Below, piece by piece: positions 32,028-42,435 of a stretch of DNA of 64,000 nt. The notes below the pieces were generated by a model. That model made no database searches. It saw only the letters and a program-made list of their open reading frames with translations, and was not told the DNA's origin. Within the stretch, counting starts at the first letter, position 1. Each line of letters opens with the position of its first letter. The position numbers and the translations under genes are program-made. The DNA is from Ariolimax columbianus (Eukaryota > Mollusca > Gastropoda > Stylommatophora > Arionidae), in assembly GCA_036924085.1 (NCBI GenBank), contig JAVGWX010000011.1, positions 39,480,970 through 39,544,969 on the forward strand. The letters are read 5' to 3'.

Positions 32028-32880
32028 GACGAGAAAAGGGAGATGCCACACTGAGAGCAGTCGTAATAGTCGACAAAGTGTTTTGGTCTAGCTCGTTCAT
32101 GGTAGAAGACGTTATATGTGTGACATAGATGGGGAAAGGGAGATGTCACACTGAGAGCAGTCGTAATAGTCGACAAAGTGTTTTGGTCTAGCTCGTTCAT
32201 GGTAGAAGACGTTATATGTGTGACATAGATGGGGAAAGGGAGATGCCACACTGAGAGCAGTCGTAATAGTCGACAAAGTGTGGTTTGTCTAGCTCGCTCA
32301 TGGTAGAAGGCGTTATATGTGTGACATAGATGGGGAAAGGGAGATGCCACACTGAGAACAGTCGTAATAGTCGACAAAGTGTTTTGGTCTAGCTCGTTCA
32401 TGGCAGAAGACGTTATATGTGTGACATAGATGGGGAAAGGGAGATGCCACACTGAGAGCAGTCGTAATAGTCGACAAAGTGTGGTTTGTCTAGCTCGCTC
32501 ATGTTAGAAGGCGTTATATGTGTGACATAGATGGGGAAAGGGAGATGCCACACTGAGAGCAGTCGTAATAGTCGACAAAGTGTTTTGGTCTAGCTCGTTC
32601 ATGGTAGAAGACGTTATATGTGTGACATAGATGGGGAAAGGGAGATGCCACACTGAGAGCAGTCGTAATAGTCGACAAAGTGTTTTGGTCTAGCTCGTTC
32701 ATGGTAGAAGACGTTATATGTGTGACGTAGATGGGGAAAGGGAGATGCCACACTGAGAGCAGTCGTAATAGTCGACAAAGTGTTTTGGTCTAGCTCGTTC
32801 ATGGTAGAAGACGTTATATGTGTGACATAGATGGGGAAAGGGAGATGCCACACTGAGAGCAGTCGTAATCGTTGACAAAG
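32028..32880. repeat. 100-bp tandem repeat, nine units
   Basis: Nine ~100-bp units (gggagatgccacactgagag, gtaatagtcgacaaagtg, tctagctcgttcatggtaga, gttatatgtgtgacatag). Two variants alternate: most have gtgttttggtc, units 3 and 5 have gtgtggtttgtc with aaggcg. Minus-strand frames (e.g. 32514-32753) are artefacts. Confidence 0.95.
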
Positions 32881-33311
32881 TCAAATCGATCTAGCCCTGG
32901 CAGGGAAGAAAATAGAGACCAGGATAGGGACATGTCACACTGATGGCATGTTGTAATAGTCGACAAAGTGTGGTCCGTCTAGCCTTGGTAGGGTAGAAGA
33001 TAGAGACCAGGATAGGGACATGTCACACTGATGGCATGTTGTAATAGTCGACAAAGTGTGGTCCGTCTAGCCTTGGTAGGGTAGAAGATAGAGACCAGGA
33101 TAGGGACATGTCACACTGATAGCATGTTGTAATAGTCGACAAAGTGTGGTCCGTCTAGCCTTGGTAGGGTAGAAGATAGAGACCAGGATAGGGACATGTC
33201 ACACTGATGGCATGTTGTAATAGTCGACAAAGTGTGGTCCGTCTAGCCTTGGTAGGGTAGAAGATAGAGAACAGGATAGGGACATGTCACACTGATGGCA
33301 TGTTGTAATAG
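32881..33311. repeat. 88-bp tandem repeat, five units
   Basis: Units start near 32921, 33009, 33097, 33185 and 33273 (aggatagggacatgtcacac, gtaatagtcgacaaagtgtg, gtccgtctagccttggtagg). They share the gtaatagtcgacaaagtg core with the adjoining 100-bp repeat, so one array derives from the other. The last 100-bp unit (from about 32841) is a hybrid. Confidence 0.95.
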
Positions 33312-33334
33312 CCATTATTAAGACACTAACACAT

Positions 33335-33760
33335 CTCAGTGGAGGCAAAGGGACAGTTGATAAATTGTTTTATACCAACTCTCTGCTACCAGTGTTCTTC
33401 GTGGACTAGTATTAAGATACAAGAAGGAACATTGGTATGCGAAATGGTGTTTGAGAAAGGATGTCAGGCTCAGGGTACAAAATTCAGAATGAGACAATGG
33501 GTAACATCTTGCGTGGATTACATGGGAAGGCAGAACATTCAGTGGTTAGGAAAGCTGGCAAGAATGCAACAAAATCAAAAATCGACCAGCTGTGCGATCT
33601 TCAACACCAGACAAGATGGTTACAGAGCAAGAGGGAGAACAAGATAACGATGGATAGATCGTGTGAGACGCTGAATAAACACGGAATGACAACAGCGTGG
33701 ACGATACATGACAAAACTACACGACTCCACAACATCGATTACACAAGTGTATAGATGATG
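33335..33760 (+). pseudogene. Non-LTR element C-terminal fragment
   Basis: Frames read KFRMRQWVTSCVDYMGRQNI, QWLGKLARMQQNQKSTSC and GYRARGRTR, then in another frame HGMTTAWTIHDKTTRLHN. Same family as 16.86-17.2 kb. It ends about 90 bp before the first identified exon of the receptor gene and is unrelated to it. Confidence 0.7.
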
Positions 33761-33849
33761 ACGACGACGACCACGATAATGATGACTCGTGTTCCTATGT
33801 CATGTATAAATAAGTAACAGTATCTTATTCGGTCTCTTTTCTATTTCAG

Positions 33850-33944
33850 ATCGGCGCTCTGTTGAATGGCTGTCATGGCTCTGGGACACTTGTTCAGTTG
33901 CTACCTCATCCTGGCCTTGACCTGCTGTTGGGAATCATCCTTCG
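33850..33944 (+). CDS. Receptor exon 1 (signal peptide)
   Basis: First coding exon of the SUEL-CUB membrane protein gene. The ATG at 33866 opens MAVMALGHLFSCYLILALTC then CWESSFG: a short N-region, a hydrophobic core and a cleavable-looking end, i.e. a signal peptide. An acceptor (cttttctatttcag) ends at 33849, so at least one upstream 5' UTR exon is likely. It was not identified. The donor is ttcg|gtaaac at 33945, leaving phase 1, which fits the next exon exactly. A second ATG (33875) could also start the same frame. The first is preferred as it gives the longer N-region. Confidence 0.8.
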
Positions 33945-33989
33945 GTAAACCAGAAGTGCATGTTGTGACAGTATACTTGCTACTTATAA
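33945..33989 (+). promoter_or_regulatory. Exon 1 splice donor and start of intron 1
   Basis: gtaaac donor. Intron 1 (33945-40448, 6.5 kb) is packed with repeats described separately. Confidence 0.7.
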
Positions 33990-34300
33990 GACACACTGGG
34001 GTAGCTGTAGTCAAGAGGTTAAGACACTCACCTCTCACAGTGATGAACGGAAACGGTGGGCAATCAAATCCCGCAAGTTTCAAGCGACCCCTGGTCTCAC
34101 GGGAGGTAAGGCCAGAGTACCTGCGTCATGAGTTACCTCCAGTCGTCTCGACCAATAGTCTTGCCACTGATCCAATGTAACTCGGGATAAGAGTGGGATT
34201 GATGACCTGCGAATCTTCCTTTTAATCCAAATACAGCGCACCTATAAGATCAAACCGTCTGATGCTGAGTCCATCATCGCTTCGTGATGGGCAATACCTA
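33990..34300 (+). mobile_element. SINE family E in intron 1
   Basis: Sense copy: gtagctgtagtcaagaggtt (A-box side), gggcaatcaaatcccgcaag (B-box region), then cacgggaggtaaggcc, ttacctccagtcgtctcg and aatccaaatacagcgcacc. Same order as at 20.7 and 3.5 kb (both minus). Confidence 0.85.
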
Positions 34301-34404
34301 ACTATAGGAGACACAAGTACATGCCATGGTGCCTTTTGTATTTAATCTTAATCCCCTAAATGTATTTTCCTACGTTACTATGCGTACATGTCCATCTTAG
34401 TCTG

Positions 34405-34722
34405 GTGATGACAGTGGTGGTAGTATTAGTGAATAGTATTAGTAGTAGTAGTATGAGTAGTAGTAGTAGTAGTAGTAGTATGAGTAGTAGTAGTAGCAGC
34501 AGCAGCAGTAGAAGTACTAGCAGTAGTAGTAGTAGCAGTAGTAGTAGTAGCAGCATCAGCATCAGTAGAAGTTGTAGTAGTAGTAGTAGTACTATTAGTA
34601 GTAGTAGTAGTACTAGTAGTAGTAGTAGTAGTAGTAGCAGCAGCAGCAGTAGAAGTACTAGCAGTAGTAGTAGCAGTAGTAGTAGCAGTAGTAGTAGTAG
34701 CAGCAGTAGTAGTAGTAGTTTC

Positions 34723-34754
<32 letters not shown>

Positions 34755-34776
34755 CAGCAGTAGTAGTAGTAGTTTC

Positions 34777-34823
<47 letters not shown>

Positions 34824-34860
34824 CAGCAGTAGTAGTAGTAGTTTCAGTAGTAGTAGTTTC

Positions 34861-34922
<62 letters not shown>

Positions 34923-35100
34923 CAGCAGCAGTAGTAGTAGTAGTTTCAGTAGTAGTAGTTTCAGTAGTAGTAGTAGTAGTAGTACTAGTACTAGTAGTAG
35001 TAGTAGTAGTAGTAGCAGCAGCAGCAGTAGAAGTACTAGCAGTAGTAGTAGCAGTAGTAGTAGCAGTAGTAGTAGTAGCAGCAGTAGTAGTAGTAGTTTC

Positions 35101-35150
<50 letters not shown>

Positions 35151-35184
35151 CAGCATTTGTAGCAGCAGTAGTAGTAGTAGTTTC

Positions 35185-35222
<38 letters not shown>

Positions 35223-35261
35223 CAGCAGTAGTAGTAGTAGTTTCAGTAGTAGTAGTTTCAA

Positions 35262-35292
<31 letters not shown>

Positions 35293-35310
35293 TTCAGTAG
35301 TAGTAGTTTC

Positions 35311-35369
<59 letters not shown>

Positions 35370-35391
35370 CAGCAGTAGTAGTAGTAGTTTC

Positions 35392-35432
<41 letters not shown>

Positions 35433-35435
35433 CAT
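34405..35435. repeat. 1-kb (AGT)n array in intron 1
   Basis: AGT units with AGC, TTC and ACT variants. A sub-pattern 'agcagcagtagtagtagtag' plus 'tttcagtag' recurs about a dozen times, giving a higher-order structure. The 371-aa poly-Ser and 401-aa poly-Leu frames are artefacts. Confidence 0.97.
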
Positions 35436-35869
35436 ATTTGAAGAAAGTGCAGAGCGTGAAACAAACATGTATTGATCTCTCACAACACCAGCCCCTGGCT
35501 TAGACCTTTCAACAATTTGGCTTGGACCTCCTAAAAATGGCAACACTGGCCAGACAAACACGCGTACGACTCCATCAATCTGAAGGCAAACAAGAGGGCG
35601 GTGAATGGCGCGCTCCCGTTGTTTGTCTACAGTTCAGTACACTGACAAGGCCTGTCGACTCGTGGCTTCGATCAATCTGTTAGGCTAACAAACAAATAAA
35701 TAACAGAGCTCTGCTGGTGATAAAACTGTTGCCAGACGAAGAAAACATATGTGATACAACAGACTATGTTCTACTCCAGTCCACCCTCTCTTCTTTTTCT
35801 TTTTCATCTTCGTCGATATTGTGTTCCTTTTTTTCTTTTGTTCGTTTTTATATTCTTTTTACCTCGCAT
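35436..35869. other. No recognised feature
   Basis: Unassigned intron sequence with a T/C-rich patch at 35785-35870. Confidence 0.5.
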
Positions 35870-36415
35870 TCTTAGTTATACAATGGATCCCTGGTCACTC
35901 AAATACACCAGGCAATGACAAGGAAGATATACCGGCTAAGAAGGGATGAAGTCAAGAACAATAATACACATCAACAACCCTACAGACAGTCAAACAGCTA
36001 GTTAAGAATGATAACAAAGAGGTCTGGCTGAAAAGATGGGCAATGGGAAATACTGGGAGAGAAAGCTACAAACATATGGCCATCCCAAAAGCAAAAGATA
36101 ACATCAACCTCTTGAGATGGAGAGACCAAAGCACCATTTTCCATCTTCGCACGCAACACATACAACTTAACAGTCACTTGAACATAATCCAACCAGAACA
36201 TACTTCAGTGTGCCGGCTGTGCACACATCCCTATAAAACTGTTGAACATCATCTTTTTGAATGTTCAGCGCTTGCAGGAGTAAGGAAAGAGCTTCTTCCA
36301 CCGAGGCCAGCCAAACGGAACACTTTGTACGGAACTAAACAACAGCTTACAAACACGCGCAGATACCACTATATGGCATTGGGCGAAAGGGCCCATAGGC
36401 CGCTGGATCAATAAC
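35870..36415 (+). pseudogene. I/Jockey-like LINE: RNase H end and C-terminus
   Basis: Begins IQWIPGHSNTPGNDKEDIPA, matching the W-x-P-G-H...G-N-x-x-A-D end of retroelement RNase H with the A-D altered. It then runs into a 123-aa frame with DQSTIFHLRTQHIQLNSHLN, CRLCTHPYKTVEHHLFECSA and TLYGTKQQL. Different subfamily from the 28.2-kb copy. Dead. Confidence 0.8.
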
Positions 36416-36544
36416 AAGCCAAACAACCCATCCCACCACTTTCTTCTTCATCATTCTTCTTCTTTTTACCTTCTTCCATCTTCAACTTCTTTCTTTCATC
36501 ATCTGTTATCGTCTTGCAGTTTTCTTCATTTTCCTTATCATATG

Positions 36545-36765
36545 AGGCTGCGTGGCCTAGGGGTTAAGAGTATGTTTCCCAATTCCAACGCACCCAATCA
36601 CGTTCGTGTCCAGATATGGTTTTTTTCTTACTCCTCCGCGTACGGAAAGTAATGGCAACACGCCTATACTGCACACTTGTCAATAAACTTATAACAGCCA
36701 AATAGGTTGTCGTTTGAAAAAAGCGACGTTCTGTAAAGTGCAGGCTACTTATTATTATTATTATT
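36545..36765 (+). mobile_element. SINE family F (tRNA-like head)
   Basis: Head gaggctgcgtggcctagggg and ttaag (A box), then a decayed B-box region. The body ends ggaaagtaatggcaac, aaataggttgtcg and gaagcgacgttctg-like, shared with 39.4-39.63 kb. Confidence 0.75.
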
Positions 36766-37345
36766 AGTTATCATTCTCGCTTTCATCTTTTACATCATCA
36801 CCACCTTCATCTGCAGTGTTACAGGAGAACTGACATATCTATTAAATTAGTCCTAAACATGCCATCGCCATGGACTGACGTACCTACACGCTATGTGCCA
36901 GCGCGCGCATACACATTCATGTGCGATATAATTACATGGAAGGGTCGAAATGTAACACAGTCCACCAGTAAATAGAATGGAAATTCAAAGTGCTCACGAG
37001 ATAACATATTATGTTGTTAGCTATATATAATATCGTGACGTCAGGCATTGATAACGGTCTATTTGGGTCGAAATATCGATACGCGTCTCTTGGTTGTTCT
37101 TCTGTAAACAGCTGAATGTAAACCTTGCTGATTGTGTCTCAAGCGTTATATTATATTGAGTGTGTATGTAGTTTATGGATTCTTAACAGTTGTTTGTATA
37201 ACCCCTCTCAAATGAATTGTTCATTATATGTCCCAATGCCCACTTCACAAAACTGTCTAAATCATCATTTTTTAAGGCATGGTAGGTATCAGACATGGTT
37301 TGCAGCCAGGGCGCAGAATTTCCAGGTGTGAAATGAAGTGTTTAA
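36766..37345. other. No recognised feature
   Basis: Unassigned intron sequence. A short (TTA)n tract lies near 36750-36768. Confidence 0.45.
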
Positions 37346-37680
37346 AAGAACGTCAACGGTGTTACCAGGAAAGACAGAATGCGGAACGACGACATTCGTA
37401 GTCTGGTCTGCACTACGTCTTATACCTAAATCATTTCCAGACAGAAAATAAGTTGCTTTGGTCATCTCATGAGAATGCACCCTCATCATCTTCCACTGAT
37501 GGCTTACAGAGCTGGTAGATCTGGCTACAGGGCAAGTGAGAGACCGCGAGGCAGGTGGATAAATGACATTAGAGTGATTGTGCAGCGGCACGGGCTCATA
37601 TTGACCGACGCAACGCACTTGGCGTAGGATAGACGACTCAAGCACCCCACGTCGCTCAACGGCACAAGTAAACCGAAAAG
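37346..37680 (+). pseudogene. Non-LTR element C-terminal fragment
   Basis: The + strand carries decayed versions of the 16.86-kb fragment (...tttccagacagaaaataag, tttggtcatctcatgag, gaccgcgaggcaggtgg, gattgtgcagcggcacggg), interrupted by stops. Confidence 0.65.
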
Positions 37681-37734
37681 TAACTAGTAGGTACCAGTAA
37701 AGAGTGCGACAGAAATCATCCCAGTGTATAACCT

Positions 37735-37957
37735 TTCATACAAAGACACACTAACCCCCGCCCTCAGCGTGATGCCTTTCAATTTCACTTTGGTTGGGGT
37801 TGACCACTCAAATCGCTCTATCACAGGTATATAGACTGTATTCACGCATCCAAGCAATACGTCCTAATATCGCGTAAAAGACTACGGTCTGGAGTGTAAA
37901 GGGGGGGGGGGAGTGGGGTGCGTGCCTCCGCCAGTAGAATACAGATAGGCAACCATT
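37735..37957 (+). repeat. Family G dispersed repeat
   Basis: Shares with 59070-59275: ccctcagcgtga, ttcactttggttgg, gactacggtctggagtg and gcctccgccagtagaa. Contains a G run near 37901-37911. Confidence 0.7.
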
Positions 37958-38217
37958 TAATAAACAAACACACGAGGCAGGGATGCGTGCGGTCCCCTGA
38001 CCTGTGCTCTCTGTACAGCCAATGTTTCTTGCCTTCCACAGAGGCAATGGCTTGCATATCAATTGATGGACAGAGCATCAACAACTTGCGTTACGCTGAT
38101 CACACTGTGTTGATTGCGCACTGTGTTGATAGCGCAGAACGAGTCAGATTAACAAGAGCTCGTCAACATGGTAATTGTTCACAGAGAAAATGAAGGCATC
38201 AGTTTAAATCACAAGAG
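37958..38217 (+). pseudogene. RTE-like LINE, RT core fragment
   Basis: The 91-aa frame reads TRQGCVRSPDLCSLYSQCF and INNLRYADHTVLIAHCVDSA. RQGC-x-x-S-P-D-L and Y-A-D-x are RT motifs. The catalytic YADD has become YADH, which would inactivate it. A family-A SINE interrupts it at 38218, and it resumes at 38461. Confidence 0.85.
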
Positions 38218-38460
38218 GGGACTGCGTGGGCTTGTGGTTAAGTGACACGGCTCACAGCCGAAGGTGCTGGGTTCGATCTCCATAACAGCATCGGCCTTTA
38301 CCTAAGGGAAGCAAACCCTTAGAAAATGCAGAAGTCAGCAGACCCTTACATAAAATGCATGCTGAAGTCGGATGCACTGGGCCGACAGGAGCAAAATAAA
38401 AACCACAGTGCAACGCAGACCGCCTAGGGAAATTAATTAATTAAGGCGAACGCAAATATT
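38218..38460 (+). mobile_element. SINE family A nested in the RTE-like LINE
   Basis: Head gcgtgggcttgtggttaagt (A box) and gctgggttcgatctc (B box). Body as in the 26.9-kb copy, with a T-rich junction at the right end. It lies between the two halves of the RT gene, so it inserted after the LINE. Confidence 0.9.
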
Positions 38461-38945
38461 TTTTATTTTTTATTTTTTGTAAAGAAAAAAGAAACCAGAA
38501 ATAATGACAGTAACTCGGAAACAAACACAACTCACCCAAATACTGTATCAAAGGGACCGAGAAAGGATACGACGAATACACACATTTCAATACGTAGCCA
38601 CCCATATCAGTTCTGATGGGATATGCAATTATGAAATAAAGAATACAATAAGCAAGGCAAAATCAGACTGTCAGAGTCTGTGGTGCATCTTGAGGAACAA
38701 TACTCTATCACTAGAATTTAGGAAGAGGGTTCCCTGAAGCTGCGTTGAGCCACTACTGAAATACATCAGCTAGTCGTGGACAACCATCAGGCAAGCACAG
38801 CGATCAGTGGAGGCAATGAAAATGTGGTTTTACAGAAGAATGTTGATAGTTCGATGGACTGCAGAGAAGGCTAATAGCGTGGTGCTTCATGCAACACAGG
38901 CACAAAGACAGCAAATGGCCAAAATCAGGGCATTGTGATTTTTAT
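38461..38945 (+). pseudogene. RTE-like LINE, segment after the RT core
   Basis: RKQTQLTQILYQRDRERIRR, IHTFQYVATHISSDGICNYE and IKNTISKAKSDCQSLWCILR, then stops and decayed SVEAMKMWFYRRMLIVRWTA-like remains. This is the usual order downstream of YADD in RTE elements. Confidence 0.8.
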
Positions 38946-39340
38946 ATTGGTCACCTTACTAAGTATCGTCGCATTGTACTACAGCCAGGAGGACTCTGAT
39001 CCATTTTCTCAATCCATTTTCAGGATGTAAGAAGAGCACTGAAATCATTCTTAGAAACAGAAACAGAGATCGAATTCATAATGCTGAAGTCAGAGAACGC
39101 ACTCTATTTCTAGACGTTGTGGAGGCTGCGTTGTCTCGCAAATACCACTGGGCTGGCCACGTGGTGAGCATGCCAGACAACAGATGGACACTCAGAACGA
39201 CGTTTTGGTGACCATATGATTATACACCACCACGCTGCTGCCTACACAAGCGATGGCGAGATGATCTGCTGAGAGACCTAGGTCCGAATTGGTACGATAC
39301 GGCGAAAGATCGGACCGTATATAATACACTCTTGGGTACC
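38946..39340 (+). pseudogene. RTE-like LINE C-terminus, another subfamily
   Basis: Reads NRNRDRIHNAEVRERTLFLD, VVEAALSRKYHWAGHVVSMP, DNRWTLRT, then CCLHKRWRDDLLRDLGPNWY. W-A-G-H-V...D-N-R-W-T and R-W-R-D-D-L are typical. One stop interrupts it. Confidence 0.8.
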
Positions 39341-39404
39341 GCGCATACAGCACACTCGTCGGACTGAAGTAGAGGATAGTGTATTGTATATATGAAAGCT
39401 TGTA

Positions 39405-39634
39405 TCGAAAAGGCAGATTGGCCTTTAGGTGAAAGGTCCGTTTCACAATCCCGGTTTTGAATCCCGCCGTGACCCGTTTGGCAGACACGGAGTTTGATTT
39501 TTTTTTTTTACGATGCGATCGCTCCTCCGAGTAAGGAAAGTAATGGCAACCTTACCGTACCGTACACCTGCTAAGAGAGGTATAATAATCAAATAGGTTA
39601 GCGATTGCAAGAAGCGACGTTCTGCAAAGGAAAT
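39405..39634 (+). mobile_element. SINE family F
   Basis: Head ggcagattggcctttaggtg (A box) and ggttttgaatcccgc (B box), a T run at 39499-39508, and the family body ending gaagcgacgttctgcaaag. Confidence 0.8.
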
Positions 39635-39636
39635 GC

Positions 39637-40358
39637 TACGGGAGGCGTTCAAGTCAAACTGAGACTGTTTCTACTAGTTCTACCTGAATGGGTTATAGCG
39701 TGCTGGAACTACTATCATCAGTTAGGGGCACACGTGTCATACTACTGCTAGTTGGTCCACTTGTCATGGGCCAGTCACGTGACAGATAAATAAAAATGAC
39801 GGACAACACTTTTAGTGCTTGCATGGAACAGCGTGTCCGTGATGAAGTTTCTTGTGAAAGAAGGCGTGAAATATGTGGAAATGTACATAATCGACAATCA
39901 CAATACAGTGATGAGACACTCAACCACAGCAAGACAGTTGAATGGTGTAAACGTTTTATATAAGGCCGTACATTAGCGACTGATGATCCCGTACTGCTCC
40001 TGTAAGATAACGCTTGACCTCATACGGCTCACGGCACTATGTGCCATCAGCAGCAACTCAACTGGGATGTATTGACACATCGACTTTACAACCCAGACCT
40101 CGCTCCAAGTGATATCCATCTGTTTGGACCCCTAAACGAATTCACGGGAGGCCAGCATTTCAGTACTGATGACGAAGTAAAACATACTGTCCTGGGTTGG
40201 TTTAGACATACTGACAAATGCTTTTCAAGCATTACTTAAACGCTGGGACAAGTGCATACACGTTACAGGAGATTGTATCGAAAAATGAATGGCATTTTGA
40301 CTTCTTGAATGTTTTATTTCTTTTCATTAAAAAGTCCTGGTTTGACTTGAACGCTGTA
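39637..40358 (+). mobile_element. Internally deleted mariner with terminal inverted repeats
   Basis: Ends gcgttcaagtcaaact (39645) and, inverted, gcgttcaagtcaaacc (from about 40354) match, with TA at both outer edges. Inside, MEQRVRDEVSCERRREIC to VEWCKRFI resembles the mariner N-terminal helix-turn-helix region. After a stop it jumps to LLL-DN, then NPDLAPSDIHLFGPLNEFTG and FSTDDEV, the catalytic D-N and D-L-A-P-S-D segments. About 720 bp against the ~1.3 kb of full mariners, so roughly half the coding region is gone. Confidence 0.85.
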
Positions 40359-40448
40359 GCATTTACACGTCATCGAAAAACGGAGATTTGTATGTTTCCT
40401 TGTTTATCGGTGACATCAGATCAAATATTATTTGTTTGATTTCCCTAG

Positions 40449-40739
40449 GTTTGACAATGTCCGCATGCTTCAGCGATAACAAGTCTCTGGACATTGACTG
40501 CGGCCTCAATTACATGGTCCACATCACGAAAACCTTTAACGGCTTCAGCCCTACAGGTCAGTGCCGATTGGTGGAAGGAGATGTCAGTGCTGGTTGTACA
40601 GTCGACGACCAAACTCACTATCCGTGCGTGGGCCAGAGATCCTGTGCCATCAACTTGCCCACTGGCCAGCTGGGTGTCAACATCCCAGCGTGCGGACAGA
40701 GAAGCAACTACTATCAAGTGGAATACGCGTGTGTGTTAG
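40449..40739 (+). CDS. Receptor exon 2 (SUEL / rhamnose-binding-lectin-type domain)
   Basis: A 291-nt phase 1-1 exon that holds one whole domain. The acceptor is gatttccctag, the donor ttag|gtaagt. Cysteines lie in SACFSD, DIDCG, GQCRL, AGCTVD, YPCVGQ, RSCAIN, PACGQ and YACVL: the eight-Cys pattern of SUEL domains, with the family ending SNYYQVEYAC. The YGR and DPC/KYL motifs that contact sugar in fish-egg rhamnose-binding lectins are replaced (FNGF; PACGQRSN), so rhamnose or galactose binding cannot be assumed. No second SUEL exon was seen in the 14.4-kb intron 2. Confidence 0.92.
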
Positions 40740-40832
40740 GTAAGTGGTTGACTAATGGTGTGTCTTAGGCAGCTACACACCTGACGGAGCCTATCTCTCT
40801 CCAGGTGGCATGATAGGAAACTTGACCCTGTA

Positions 40833-41121
40833 TATACCAAAGCAAGGCAAAGACCACCGTCCATCGTAGACGATGATGGCATAATTTATTTGCTAGTGCT
40901 GTTTTCAGTCAGGATTAACTGCCCTACTTTTTATCCTCACTCTCTCGTCTCGAGTCGCCCGACCCCAATAGCAAGTCAAGGACAAGACGACTATGGGGCG
41001 ACTACGAAATGCAGGGGACTCCGCATCAAGCACCCGTAAAAAAGACGGCGGAGTCCGGAGTCGAACCCACACCGCCTGATCACGAGGCTGACGGCTTAAC
41101 CACTTCGCCACGGAATCCTTG
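40833..41121 (-). mobile_element. SINE family B (tRNA-derived) in intron 2
   Basis: The minus strand begins gattccgtggcgaagtggtt and aag (A box), with gtgggttcgactccgg as B box. The body contains gcatttcgtagtcgcccc, gtcttgtccttgac and tcgtctacgatggacggt. Nearly the same sequence lies at 62.7-62.97 kb, also minus. Confidence 0.9.
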
Positions 41122-41347
41122 GAAACTCTGTATATAGCCCTCAACATTTTGCATTCCCCCATGCCATTCCTGTCCGCAGGATTTCATCGTGCGCGATTCA
41201 CCCTGGCTGCCCCATTTACTCCTCCCTAGGCCACCCCGTTTCCCTCGTGATCGTTTCTTTGTACTCCGCCTGGTGTGTGCCTTCCGTCTTTTTACCAACG
41301 CTGTTAGTTGACTGACACAGATCACTCTATTTATATTGGCTAAAGCT
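41122..41347. other. No recognised feature
   Basis: Unassigned intron sequence. Confidence 0.4.
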
Positions 41348-41359
41348 AAATGGCGATTT

Positions 41360-41677
41360 GATATCAAGATGCTGAGCAGCAGCGGTCAGCGACTCATATC
41401 TGAGTGCCAGCGCCAGGGCCAGCCACCCAGAGCTGCCAACACGGTGATCCTATATAACAGGGCAGACTGGGTTTGGAGAAGGGTTCGAAGAGAGAATGCT
41501 AACCTGGTACTTTAAAAAAAAATGCTTGCTGAAGTCGAATGTGTTGGACCAAAAGGTGCAAATATCGCAGGCAAGTCAACTACGACACAACGCATCCCGT
41601 TCTCTGGACTACATTCTGCTACTTAAGTTCTTTTTAGGGTTTGGTAGCGGGAGATTGAGAACGAACGAAGCCAAGCC
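41360..41677 (+). mobile_element. Family D retroposon with target-site duplication
   Basis: aaatggcgattt (41348-41359) and aaatgacgattt (41678-41689) flank the element, a 12-bp duplication with one mismatch. The copy has small internal deletions and the ccaagcca-type tail seen in the 5.7-kb copy. Confidence 0.88.
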
Positions 41678-41744
41678 AAATGACGATTTAGATTGTCGTG
41701 ACAGAATATACTTTCTTGAGTATTGGATTCTTTTTAACGTTGTC

Positions 41745-41945
41745 TAACTCCATATATTTGGTGCCTTCTCTTACTCCATATCTTTGGTGCCTTGTCTTAC
41801 TCCATATATTTGGTGCCTTCTCTTACTCCATATATTTGGTGCCTTGTCTTACTCCATATATTTGGTGCCTTGTCTTACTCCATATATTTGGTGCTTTGTT
41901 GTACTCCATATATTTGGTGCTTTGTTTTACTCCATATATTTAACA
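41745..41945. repeat. 26-bp minisatellite
   Basis: About eight units of ccatatatttggtgcc plus ttgtcttact. Hydrophobic frames across it are artefacts. Confidence 0.93.
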
Positions 41946-42435
41946 CCCCAGCCATCATTTTTAACTGTAACAAAAGGAGATGAAAGAAAACGCTGTCCCT
42001 GGTCCTACCACCGAAAATGACCTTTGACCAGCGAATGTAGTTAGTCGATAAATGGGATAGTCTGCACTAGCGTGTACGTATGATGTAACATTTGCTATGT
42101 ACTATCTGTCTAAAGTTTATTGAAATAAATTCCTGACTTCTCCCGCAGAACTGCACATTTAAATCCAAAAAAATCGCAAGCCGTGATTGCACACTAAAGA
42201 ATCACAGAACAATGGAAACTATATTGGGACTGAAACCGATCCGCAGCTATGTCAGCGCAGGAGCCGGAAGTAATGGTATGACGGGAACTGGTTCGACAAA
42301 CTTTAATAGCGCTGGCTCAACGACCTTCTAGGTTACGGGACTGATGATGATGATGATGATGACTAAAGTCACATTCCAACTTTCCACGTCATAGGTTGTG
42401 AAAACGGACTGAATTAAAGCGCGATGGTGTTTCAA
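41946..42435. other. No recognised feature
   Basis: Unassigned intron sequence with a short (GAT)n at 42341-42361. Confidence 0.45.

Noticed and set aside
34356..35561. 401-aa poly-Leu and 371-aa poly-Ser frames, the longest in the window
   Set aside because: AGT array in intron 1. Length comes from the absence of stops in the repeat.
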